Shown piece by piece: positions 1 through 12,387 of a DNA stretch of 47,306 nt. This DNA comes from Pseudomonadota bacterium (lineage in GTDB: Bacteria > Pseudomonadota > Gammaproteobacteria > Steroidobacterales > Steroidobacteraceae). A model generated the notes under the pieces. That model searched no databases, had not been told where the DNA came from, and saw nothing but the letters and a program-made list of their open reading frames with translations. The position numbers and the translations under genes are program-made. Location of the stretch: positions 1 to 47,306 of the forward strand of contig QGVD01000021.1 of NCBI GenBank assembly GCA_003242685.1, read 5' to 3'. Every line of letters begins with the position of its first letter. Within the stretch, counting starts at the first letter, position 1.

Positions 1-105
1 GGCGGAAAGGGGGGGGGGCGACGCAGACCACCCCCCGGCGGCGGCCGCGGCCCCCCCCCGGTGTGGGAGCGCAGGGGGTGGGGCCCCCCCCTGAGCGCTG
101 TGACG
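1..105. other. Low-complexity G/C homopolymer edge
   Basis: This stretch is dominated by runs of G and C, including eight or more G in a row near base 11 and nine C near base 51. The soxA frame that reads in from base 350 stays recognisable to about base 105 and then turns into glycine- and proline-rich nonsense. The likeliest explanation is poor sequence or assembly error at a contig end rather than biology. Do not trust the translation here. Confidence 0.7.
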
Positions 106-350
106 CGGGCACGGACGTTGGGCTCCGAGCCCGCCTGCACCATGACGTTCACGTCGTGGTTCGCGAACGAGAGCACGCCGCGCGGCCGGTGATACTTGAA
201 GCTCCGCCCGAGGAGATGCACGCCGTTCGCGAGCAGCGCGCTCGTGATCGTGTCGCCGGCGAAGCCGTTGTATTCCCGGCCCTCGAACCGGAAACGCAGC
301 GGCCTGTCGCGATCGATCCACTCGCCTGCGACGGCAACGAGGCGCCTCAT
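1..350 (-). CDS. soxA: Sarcosine oxidase alpha subunit, N-terminal part (cut by window edge)
   Basis: This is the start of the large subunit of heterotetrameric sarcosine oxidase, which oxidatively demethylates sarcosine and, with tetrahydrofolate, yields glycine, methylene-THF and hydrogen peroxide. The start codon at 350 overlaps the soxD stop as ATGA, indicating translational coupling. The first ~85 residues fit the ferredoxin-like N-terminal domain of SoxA: FRFEGREYNGFAGDTITSAL followed by GRSFKYHRPRGVLSFANHD, as in the family. About 116 codons lie in the window, against roughly 1000 in the full protein. The last ~35 codons (bases 1-105) are homopolymer-rich and probably wrong. The soxG gene, which usually follows, would be outside. 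Confidence 0.85.
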   Translation of the reverse strand, partial: MRRLVAVAGEWIDRDRPLRFRFEGREYNGFAGDTITSALLANGVHLLGRSFKYHRPRGVLSFANHDVNVMVQAGSEPNVRARVTALRGGPHPLRSHTGGGPRPPPGGGLRRPPPFP

Positions 351-604
351 GCGTCGCCTCCGTACGGATACGTGCGCAGCACGCGGTCGGCGACGGTGTC
401 GCGCTCGGCGATGAACCAGACACCACTCGGCACGTGGTACCACCATTCGCGCTTCACGGCGGGCACACCGCTGCGGTCGAAGACGTAGTGCGCCCATTCG
501 GCGTCGCTCACGGCGTCGGGATCGGGCATGTCGCGCACCTCGCCTCCCCACACGAACTCCGAGATCGGACGCAGACCGTTGACGGGACAGCGCAGCAGCT
601 TCAT
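347..604 (-). CDS. soxD: Sarcosine oxidase delta subunit, variant lacking zinc-binding cysteines
   Basis: This 85-residue protein is the small delta subunit of heterotetrameric sarcosine oxidase. Family features include the N-terminal MKLLRCPVNG, the SDAEWAHYVF segment and the C-terminal WYHVPSGVWFIAERDT. In the structurally studied enzymes this subunit binds zinc through a CPxCG pair plus a His and a Cys further on. Here CPxCG reads CPVNG and the later Cys region reads VPSG, so only one of three cysteines remains. The same pattern occurs, as I recall it, in a known SoxD subgroup, so this is probably a natural zinc-less variant. It lies 1 bp after soxB and overlaps soxA by 4 nt. Confidence 0.9.
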   Translation of the reverse strand: MKLLRCPVNGLRPISEFVWGGEVRDMPDPDAVSDAEWAHYVFDRSGVPAVKREWWYHVPSGVWFIAERDTVADRVLRTYPYGGDA

Positions 605-605
605 G

Positions 606-1847
606 TCAGTGCCCCACGCTCGCCGCCCCCTTCTCGCCCGTCAGGCGGAAGTCGGTGAAGCGCGAAAGATTGAACGCGCGGATGAGCTCGTGATCGCGGC
701 CGTGCGCGATCGTCCACGCCATCGTCTTCCCGGCGACCGGCGTCGCCTTGAAGCCCCAGGTGCCCCATCCCGCGTCGAGATAGAACCCGGTCACGGGCGT
801 CGTCCCCATGATCGGCGCGAAGTCCGGCGTCATGTCCGCCATCCCGGCCCACTGCCTGAGCACGCGCACGCGCGAAAGGAACGGAAAGAGATCGAGCATG
901 TGAGAAGCGAGCCCTTCGGTGAAATCGAACGTCGAGCGCGTCGAATGCAGCTCGCAGGGATCGAGCGACGCGCCCATCACGAGCTCGCCGCGCGCCGACT
1001 GACTCACGTACACGTGCAGCGATCCCGAGACGATGATGGGATCCAGCCACGGCTTGAGCGGCTCCGACACCATCGCCTGCAGCGGCTGGATGGTGATCGG
1101 CGTCGAGAGTCCCACCATGCGGGTGATGCGCGGCGTGGAGCCGGCGACCGCACAGAGCACCGTGCGCGTGGCGATGCGTCCCTTCGTCGTGAGAACCGCC
1201 GACACGGCGCCCCCTTCGAGCTCGATGCCGACGACTTCCGTCTGCTGATGGATCTCGACGCCGCGCAGATCGGCGCCGCGGCCATAGCCCCAGGCGACGG
1301 CGTCGTGTCGTGCGACCGCACCGGGTGCGTGATAGAGCGCGCCGAGCACCGGCGCGTGCCCACCCGCGCTGAGATCCATCATCGGCAGCGCGCGCCTGAG
1401 CTCCTCCACATCCACGACGCGGCTTTCGACGCCGAGGTGGCGGTTGACCTCCGCGCGCCAGCGCATGGTGCGCAGAGACGCATCCGTGTGGGCGAGCGTG
1501 TAATGTCCTCGGGTGGAGTAGAACAGGTTGAGATCGAACTCGGCGGACAGGTCGCGCCACAGCCGTACGCTCTCGTCGTAGAACCTGACGCCTTCCGGCG
1601 TGAGATAGTTGCTGCGGACGATGGTCGTGTTGCGCGCGGTGTTGCCTCCACCGAGGTAGCCCTTCTCGAGCACGCACACGTCGGTGATTCCGTGATCGCG
1701 CGCGAGGTAATAGGCTGCGGCGAGTCCGTGTCCGCCGCCGCCGATGATCACGACGTCGTAGCTGGGCTTGAGCCGCGCATGGGTCCGGAACATCCGCGGC
1801 TCGGGGTGACGGCGCGCGAGCGCGAACTTCAGCAGTCGGTACGGCAT
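606..1847 (-). CDS. soxB: Sarcosine oxidase beta subunit
   Basis: This 413-residue FAD/FMN oxidoreductase is the catalytic beta subunit of heterotetrameric sarcosine oxidase. A dinucleotide-binding motif GGGGHGLAAAYYLA starts near residue 36, followed by the EKG segment that ends beta-2 of the FAD fold. The family segment ARHDAVAWGY places His181 where the covalent FMN histidine is expected (assigned by homology). The C-terminal FAD region GFYLDAGWGTWGFKATPVAG is intact. It is the first gene of a minus-strand soxB-soxD-soxA unit with 1-bp and overlapping junctions. It is divergent from an XRE-cupin regulator, which is a plausible controller of the operon. Confidence 0.95.
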   Translation of the reverse strand: MPYRLLKFALARRHPEPRMFRTHARLKPSYDVVIIGGGGHGLAAAYYLARDHGITDVCVLEKGYLGGGNTARNTTIVRSNYLTPEGVRFYDESVRLWRDLSAEFDLNLFYSTRGHYTLAHTDASLRTMRWRAEVNRHLGVESRVVDVEELRRALPMMDLSAGGHAPVLGALYHAPGAVARHDAVAWGYGRGADLRGVEIHQQTEVVGIELEGGAVSAVLTTKGRIATRTVLCAVAGSTPRITRMVGLSTPITIQPLQAMVSEPLKPWLDPIIVSGSLHVYVSQSARGELVMGASLDPCELHSTRSTFDFTEGLASHMLDLFPFLSRVRVLRQWAGMADMTPDFAPIMGTTPVTGFYLDAGWGTWGFKATPVAGKTMAWTIAHGRDHELIRAFNLSRFTDFRLTGEKGAASVGH

Positions 1848-1892
1848 CTGCGCAGCGGTCGCGGATCGAGTTGCACGGCACGAATCATTGAG

Positions 1893-1922
1893 TTCATATA
1901 CTGAATAAAAGTTTCATACTGG
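1893..1922. promoter_or_regulatory. Candidate operator/promoter between soxB and the XRE-cupin gene
   Basis: An AT-rich island sits in otherwise GC-rich DNA. It holds two similar elements, TTCATATACTG (1893-1903) and TTTCATACTGG (1912-1922), about two helical turns apart. The first is part of a small dyad (TTCA at 1893-1896, TGAA at 1902-1905). TATACT at 1897-1902 is a reasonable -10 hexamer for the plus-strand regulator. The arrangement would suit autoregulation by the neighbouring helix-turn-helix protein together with control of the divergent sox genes. This is pattern reading only. Confidence 0.45.
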
Positions 1923-2549
1923 TCAACACGTGGAGAAAGGGAAAATGGCGAAGCGCTCATCGGCACCACGCGGCACCGAAGCGGCCGAGGCGGACGGAAA
2001 CCTCTATCGCCTGCTCGGGCTCGCCATCCGGGACGAGCGGCGCAGGCAGGGACTCACGATCGCGCAGATCGCCGAGCGCACTCAGCTCTCCCGCGGCATG
2101 CTCTCGAAGATCGAGACGGGTCACGCGGCGATGAGCCTCGAGTCGCTCTCGCGCATCGCCGCGGCGCTCGGAGTGTCCCTCGCGTCTCTCTTCCGCGGCG
2201 TCGAAGCGCGCGGCGGAGGCGCGCAGCACATCAAGGCGGGCACCGGCATGGAGGTCGTGCGACGCGGCACGAAGCGCGGGCACACCTACCACCTCCTCGC
2301 CTACGATCAGGGCCCGCACAAGCGCTTCGAGCCCTTCCTCATCTCCATGGACGACAAGTCCGAGGCATTCCCGGTGTTCGAGCATCCGGGCACGGAGTTC
2401 ATCTACATGCTCCAGGGGAAGCTCGAGTACCGGCACGGCAAGCACACCTACCTGCTCGAGCCCGGCGATTCCCTCACCTTCTCCGGCCAGGTCCCGCACG
2501 GGCCCGAGCGGCTGCTGAAACTGCCGATCCGTTTCCTCTCGATCATCAT

Positions 2550-5126
<2,577 letters not shown>

Positions 5127-5275
5127 CTTTCGATCTCGCAGTGTTGCTCCCGGGGGACTTCCCCTCGACACGACTGCAAGAGACGTGCAGGGTCGCGGGC
5201 ACGCATGCCGCGAGCGCGAGACGGCCGGATTTCAAGGATTTGCGTGTGCCGGATCACGCAGCGTGCCCGGGGCGA

Positions 5276-5292
5276 TGCACCGCCATGATGCG
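5276..5292. promoter_or_regulatory. Candidate NtrC-like enhancer site
   Basis: TGCACCGCCATGATGCG matches the NtrC dyad consensus TGCACC-N5-GGTGCA at 10 of 12 defined positions. It lies about 110 bp upstream of the start expected from the sigma-54-type promoter at 5367-5382, the usual distance for an enhancer-binding activator. It was found by eye in GC-rich DNA, so chance similarity is possible. Confidence 0.35.
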
Positions 5293-5366
5293 CACCGCGC
5301 CCCAGAATCGTGCGTCGGCACCACTCGAATTCCGCCAACTGCCTGAATTCGCCCCACTGCGGGGCC

Positions 5367-5382
5367 TGGCACGGATCTGGCT
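5367..5382 (+). promoter_or_regulatory. Candidate sigma-54 (RpoN) promoter of the Anbu operon
   Basis: TGGCACGGATCTGGCT matches the sigma-54 consensus TGGCACG-N4-TTGCT with a single mismatch. The invariant GG (5368-5369) and GC (5380-5381) are separated by exactly ten bases. The predicted transcription start near 5393 falls 15 bases before the ATG at 5408. That supports this ATG over the upstream in-frame starts and suggests the operon responds to an enhancer-binding activator. Confidence 0.55.
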
Positions 5383-5407
5383 TGGTGAGCGGCAGACAAC
5401 ACGAACC

Positions 5408-6832
5408 ATGTCACCGACTGCCGCCCGTACATACGACGAGATGCTGGACGCGGACGCGCAGGCGCGTCCGCATTGCCGGCAATACTGGAGCTGGCTGACC
5501 GAGCAGCCGCGGCAGCACCTTGCGCAGAAGCGCGCAGAAGCCGATGCGCTCTTCCACCGGCTCGGGATCACCTTCGCGGTCTACGGCGAAACCGCCGGCA
5601 CCGAGCGGCTGATTCCCTTCGACATCGTGCCGCGCATCCTGCCTGCTGAAGAATGGCGGCGGCTCGAGGCGGGTCTGAAGCAGCGCGTACGCGCGCTCAA
5701 CGCGTTCATCGCGGACATCTACCACGATCAGGAGATCCTGCGGGCGGGACGCATCCCGGCCGAGGACGTTCTGTGCAACGCGCAGTACCGGCCGGAGATG
5801 CAGGGCATCGATGTCCCCGGCGGAATCTATGCGCACATCGCCGGCATCGACGTGGTGCGCGACGGCGACGGCGTGTTCCACGTGCTCGAGGACAATCTGC
5901 GCGTGCCATCGGGCGTCTCGTACATGCTCGAGAACCGCCGGATGATGATGCGGCTCTTTCCCGAGCTCTTCGCGCGCCACGCCGTGCGGCCCGTCGAGCA
6001 CTATCCGGACGTGCTGCTCGAGAACCTGAAGAGCGTCGCGCCCGCAGGGATCACCGACCCGGCGGTGGTGCTGCTGACGCCGGGCGCCTGCAACAGCGCA
6101 TACTTCGAGCACGCCTTTCTCGCCCAGCAGATGGGCATCGAGCTCGTCGAAGGACAGGACCTCTTCGTGCGCGACGAGGCGCTCTACATGCGCACGACAC
6201 GCGGTCCGCAGCGCGTGCACGTCGTCTACCGGCGCATCGACGACGACTTCCTCGACCCCCTCTCCTTCCGGACGGACTCGCTCCTCGGCGTGCCCGGGCT
6301 GCTGCACGCGTACCGCGCGGGCAACGTGACGATCGCCAACGCGATCGGCACGGGAATAGCGGACGACAAGTCCATCTACCCCTACGTTCCCGAGATGGTG
6401 CGTTTCTACCTCGGCGAGGAGCCGATTCTCGCGAACGTGCAGACCTGGATCCTGCGCAACCCGGAGCATCGCGCGTACGTGCTCGACCACCTGCCCGAGC
6501 TCGTCGTGAAGGAGGTGCACGGCGCCGGCGGCTACGGAATGCTCATCGGACCCGCGGCGACGTCTCTGCAGATCGAAGAGTTCCGCGCGCGCATCCGTGC
6601 GCATCCCGAGCGCTACATCGCGCAGCCGACGCTGTGCCTCTCGACGTCGCCGACGTTCGTCGACGAGGGAATCGCCCCGCGTCACGTCGACCTGCGGCCT
6701 TTCGTCCTTTCGGGGCGCGAGATCACGCTCGTGCCCGGAGGCCTCACACGGGTGGCGCTGCGCGAGGGCTCGCTGGTCGTCAACTCCTCGCAGGGTGGGG
6801 GCACCAAGGACACCTGGGTGCTCGGAGACTGA
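5408..6832 (+). CDS. Circularly permuted ATP-grasp protein of the Anbu operon
   Basis: This 474-residue protein belongs to the circularly permuted ATP-grasp type 2 family (formerly DUF404/DUF407, COG2308). ATP-grasp enzymes join a carboxylate to an amine through an acyl-phosphate; comparative genomics predicts that this branch makes peptide-like bonds, but the substrate is not established. Visible family segments are YDEMLDADAQARPHCRQYW at the N-terminus, HVLEDNLRVPSGVSYMLENR near residue 165, VKEVHGAGGYGMLIGP near 370 and the closing SSQGGGTKDTWVL. The frame is open upstream, but the start at 5408 fits both the family N-terminus and the sigma-54-type promoter. The alpha-E gene begins 1 bp after its stop. 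Confidence 0.93.
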   Translation: MSPTAARTYDEMLDADAQARPHCRQYWSWLTEQPRQHLAQKRAEADALFHRLGITFAVYGETAGTERLIPFDIVPRILPAEEWRRLEAGLKQRVRALNAFIADIYHDQEILRAGRIPAEDVLCNAQYRPEMQGIDVPGGIYAHIAGIDVVRDGDGVFHVLEDNLRVPSGVSYMLENRRMMMRLFPELFARHAVRPVEHYPDVLLENLKSVAPAGITDPAVVLLTPGACNSAYFEHAFLAQQMGIELVEGQDLFVRDEALYMRTTRGPQRVHVVYRRIDDDFLDPLSFRTDSLLGVPGLLHAYRAGNVTIANAIGTGIADDKSIYPYVPEMVRFYLGEEPILANVQTWILRNPEHRAYVLDHLPELVVKEVHGAGGYGMLIGPAATSLQIEEFRARIRAHPERYIAQPTLCLSTSPTFVDEGIAPRHVDLRPFVLSGREITLVPGGLTRVALREGSLVVNSSQGGGTKDTWVLGD

Positions 6833-6833
6833 A

Positions 6834-7775
6834 GTGCTGAGCCGCACCGCCGATCATCTCTACTGGATGGCGCGCTATCTCGAGCGTGCGGAGTGCCTCG
6901 CACGCATGCTCGATGCGCAGTACCGGCTCTCTCTCCTGCCTCGCCCGCCCGAGGCGGCGCTGCAGGGCTGGACCGCCACGCTGGTCTCGCTCGGCATGGA
7001 GCAGGGCTTCCTCGCGCAGCACGGCGCCGTCACGCCGCGCAGCGCGTTCGACTATCTCGCGTTCGACCGCGAGCATCCGGGCAGCATCCTGCGCTGCCTC
7101 CAGGCGGCAAGGGAGAACGCCCGCGCGGTCCGCGGAACGATCACCTCCGAGGTCTGGGAGACGCTGAACGAGACCTGGCTGCAGTCGCGCTCCTTCGGGA
7201 CGCACGTGCCCGAGCACTCCCGGGGAGAGTTCCTCGAGTGGGTAAAGTACCGCGCGCATCTCACGCGCGGCGTCATCGAAGGCACGATGCTGCGCGACGA
7301 GGCGATCTGCTTCGTGCGCATCGGCACCTTCCTCGAGCGCGCGGACAACACGACGCGGCTCCTCGAAGCCCGCTGGCGCGATCCCGGCGGAAGCGGCGAG
7401 CGCCTCGCGAACGAGGCCTCGGAATGGGGTGTGCTGCTGCGAGCCATGTCGGCGTTCGAGCTCTACCGGCGCGTCTGCCGCGAAGGCGTCACGCCGCTGC
7501 GCGTGACGGCGCTCCTCCTCATGCGCGAGGACTTTCCGCAGGCCGTGCACCGCTGCCTCGACGAGCTGCAGTCCCACCTCGCGGCCGTCGCGAACGATCA
7601 GTCCGGCGATACGGTGCGGCGCGCGGGTGAGCTGCACGCGCAGTTCCACTATGGACGCTTCGAGGAGCTGTGCGCCGACGGCGTCGCGGCGTTCCTCGAC
7701 CGCGTCCAGGCACGGCTGCGCGACCTGGGGTGCCGCATCGCCAACGACTTCCTCGTGCCACTCGGGGCGGCCTGA
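6834..7775 (+). CDS. Alpha-E domain protein of the Anbu operon
   Basis: This 313-residue, almost all-helical protein belongs to the alpha-E family (formerly DUF403, COG2307), which nearly always sits beside a circularly permuted ATP-grasp gene. The N-terminus VLSRTADHLYWMARYLERAE is diagnostic, as is ICFVRIGTFLERADNTTRLL around residues 160-180. No enzymatic activity is established; it is predicted to partner the ATP-grasp protein. The start is GTG at 6834, one base after the preceding stop, so the two are probably coupled. It is followed by the transglutaminase-like gene after 2 bp. Confidence 0.93.
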   Translation: MLSRTADHLYWMARYLERAECLARMLDAQYRLSLLPRPPEAALQGWTATLVSLGMEQGFLAQHGAVTPRSAFDYLAFDREHPGSILRCLQAARENARAVRGTITSEVWETLNETWLQSRSFGTHVPEHSRGEFLEWVKYRAHLTRGVIEGTMLRDEAICFVRIGTFLERADNTTRLLEARWRDPGGSGERLANEASEWGVLLRAMSAFELYRRVCREGVTPLRVTALLLMREDFPQAVHRCLDELQSHLAAVANDQSGDTVRRAGELHAQFHYGRFEELCADGVAAFLDRVQARLRDLGCRIANDFLVPLGAA

Positions 7776-7777
7776 AC

Positions 7778-8578
7778 ATGCAGTTCCACGTCCGACACCG
7801 CACCACGTACCGCTACGACCGGCCCGTCGAGTACAGCGCGCAGGCTCTGCGCCTCACGCCGCGCCGCGAGGAACGGCAGCGGACACTCTCCTGGATCATC
7901 CAGGCGCCGGGCCGCCGCTCGGAGCAGATCGACGCGCACGGCAACGTCACGCATCTCCTCACGGTGGAGCGGCCGCACACGGAGATCGAGATCGTCGTGA
8001 GCGGCACGATCGAGGTCACGGGAAGCGAAGAGCGGATGCCTCACGAAGGCGCAGTTCCGCCGCTCGCCTACCTGGCGCCGACGACGCTCACGGCGAGCGA
8101 CGGCGCGATCGCCGCGCTCGCGCGCCGCGCGCTCGGCAACGCGCCCGTCACTCGCGAGCGTCTCTACGATCTCGCGGCGCTGGTGAGAGAGAGCGTGCGC
8201 TACCGGCCGGGAGCGACGCGTGTGGAGGACTCTGCCGCAGCGGTGCTCGCACGCGGCGAAGGCGTCTGCCAGGACCAGGCGCACGTCTTCATCGCCTGCT
8301 GCCGAACCGCGCGCGTGCCGGCGCGTTACGTCAGCGGCTATCTCTGCACGGCCGACGACGGCGCGACCGCGAGTCATGCCTGGGCCGACGCATGGCTTCC
8401 CGAAAGTCGCTGCTGGATCGGCATCGACGTCACGCACCTCGAACCGGCGGGACGCCGGCATTGCCGCCTCGCGGTCGGCCGCGATTATCTCGATGCCGCG
8501 CCGGTGAGAGGCGTACGCCGGGGCGGCGGACAGGAGATCATGGAAGTCGACGTCAAGGTGATGCACGTCGAACAGTGA
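7778..8578 (+). CDS. Transglutaminase-like cysteine peptidase of the Anbu operon
   Basis: This 266-residue protein has an N-terminal beta-rich domain (MQFHVRHRTTYRYDRPVEYS) followed by a transglutaminase-like core. The catalytic triad can be read directly: Cys164 in GEGVCQDQAHVF, His200 in ASHAWADAWLP and Asp217 in WIGIDVTH. Such domains in bacteria act as thiol peptidases or amide-bond transferases; beside an ATP-grasp/alpha-E pair the usual inference is cleavage or transfer of the bond the ATP-grasp enzyme makes. It starts 2 bp after the alpha-E gene and is followed 103 bp later by anbu. It has no signal peptide, so it is probably cytoplasmic. Confidence 0.92.
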   Translation: MQFHVRHRTTYRYDRPVEYSAQALRLTPRREERQRTLSWIIQAPGRRSEQIDAHGNVTHLLTVERPHTEIEIVVSGTIEVTGSEERMPHEGAVPPLAYLAPTTLTASDGAIAALARRALGNAPVTRERLYDLAALVRESVRYRPGATRVEDSAAAVLARGEGVCQDQAHVFIACCRTARVPARYVSGYLCTADDGATASHAWADAWLPESRCWIGIDVTHLEPAGRRHCRLAVGRDYLDAAPVRGVRRGGGQEIMEVDVKVMHVEQ

Positions 8579-8681
8579 CGCGCATCCGACCCTCACACTC
8601 CACGCCCGCACGCGCGGTGTGGACGTTACACTTGCGTCCGGGCACCGTCCGCCAGATCAACCCTCGAGAGAAACCCCGTTC

Positions 8682-9419
8682 ATGACCTACTGCGTCGCCA
8701 TGCTGCTCGACACCGGGCTGGTGTTCCTGTCGGATTCACGGACCAGCGCGGGCGTGGATCAGATCAACACCTTCCGCAAGACCATCGTGTTCCAGAAACC
8801 GGACGAGCGCGTGCTCGTGCTGCAGACCGCGGGCAACCTCGCCATCACGCAGGCCGTCGTCAGCATGCTGCGCGAGAAGCTCGACTCGCCCGAGCACGCG
8901 AATCTCTACGGCTGCGCAAATCTCTTCGAGGCCGCATGCTGCGTGGGCGATGCGCTGCGCGAGGTGCACCGGCGCGACGCGGCGTCGCTCAGGGAATTCG
9001 GCGTCGAGTTCAACGCGAGCCTGATCCTCGGCGGCCAGATCCGCGGCGAGCCGCCACGGCTCTTCAGCATCTACTCGGCGGGCAACTTCATCGAAGCGAC
9101 GCCCGATACGACGTACTTCCAGATCGGTGAGTCGAAGTACGGCAAGCCGATCATCGACCGCGTCATCCGCCGCAGCAGCAGCCTGAACGAAGCGGCGAAG
9201 TGCGCGCTCGTGTCGATGGATTCGACGATCCGTTCGAACCTCTCCGTGGGACTGCCCCTCGATCTCGTGATCGTGAGACGCGACCAGTACACCGTCGCGC
9301 GCCACGTCTCCATCGGCGACGACGACCCCTACTTCCGCGGCATCCGGGCGCGCTGGAGCGAGGCGCTGCGCGAGGCATTCGCGCAGCTTCCCGATCCGGA
9401 CTGGCTGACCACTCGTTAG
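8682..9419 (+). CDS. anbu: Anbu, ancestral proteasome/HslV beta-subunit homologue
   Basis: This 245-residue Ntn-hydrolase of the proteasome superfamily corresponds to COG3484. After removal of Met the N-terminus is Thr, the expected nucleophile. It is followed by SDSRTSAGVD (Asp near position 17) and FRK (Lys near 32), which match the Thr1-Asp17-Lys33 triad of HslV and the proteasome. The glycine-rich segments ASLILGGQIRGEP and YFQIGESKYGKPI are Anbu-like. To my recollection Anbu assembles into open helical rings and its substrate is unknown. It closes the ATP-grasp/alpha-E/transglutaminase operon. The 103-bp gap before it holds a weak TACACT at 8627-8632, so an internal promoter is possible. 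Confidence 0.93.
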   Translation: MTYCVAMLLDTGLVFLSDSRTSAGVDQINTFRKTIVFQKPDERVLVLQTAGNLAITQAVVSMLREKLDSPEHANLYGCANLFEAACCVGDALREVHRRDAASLREFGVEFNASLILGGQIRGEPPRLFSIYSAGNFIEATPDTTYFQIGESKYGKPIIDRVIRRSSSLNEAAKCALVSMDSTIRSNLSVGLPLDLVIVRRDQYTVARHVSIGDDDPYFRGIRARWSEALREAFAQLPDPDWLTTR

Positions 9420-9483
9420 GGGCGCACGATGACCGCAGCGGGCAACGGCCACGCCCTCGCTTCCGTCTGCGGCCCCACGGGCT

Positions 9484-9504
9484 GGAACCGCCGCGGCGGC
9501 TTCC
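9484..9504. terminator. Hairpin between anbu and aconitase
   Basis: GGAA (9484-9487) pairs with TTCC (9501-9504), and CCGCC pairs with GGCGG inside, with one bulged base. No clear T-run follows, so this is at best a weak intrinsic terminator after anbu or a structure in the aconitase leader. Confidence 0.3.
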
Positions 9505-9538
9505 GAGTTAAGCAGTATCGCTTTTCCCGGGAGACGCC

Positions 9539-12370
<2,832 letters not shown>

Positions 12371-12387
12371 GGCGGAATCGTCGAGGG

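Noticed and set aside
63..488. Plus-strand frame at the window edge
   Set aside because: Antisense to soxA and soxD and starting inside the homopolymer artefact.
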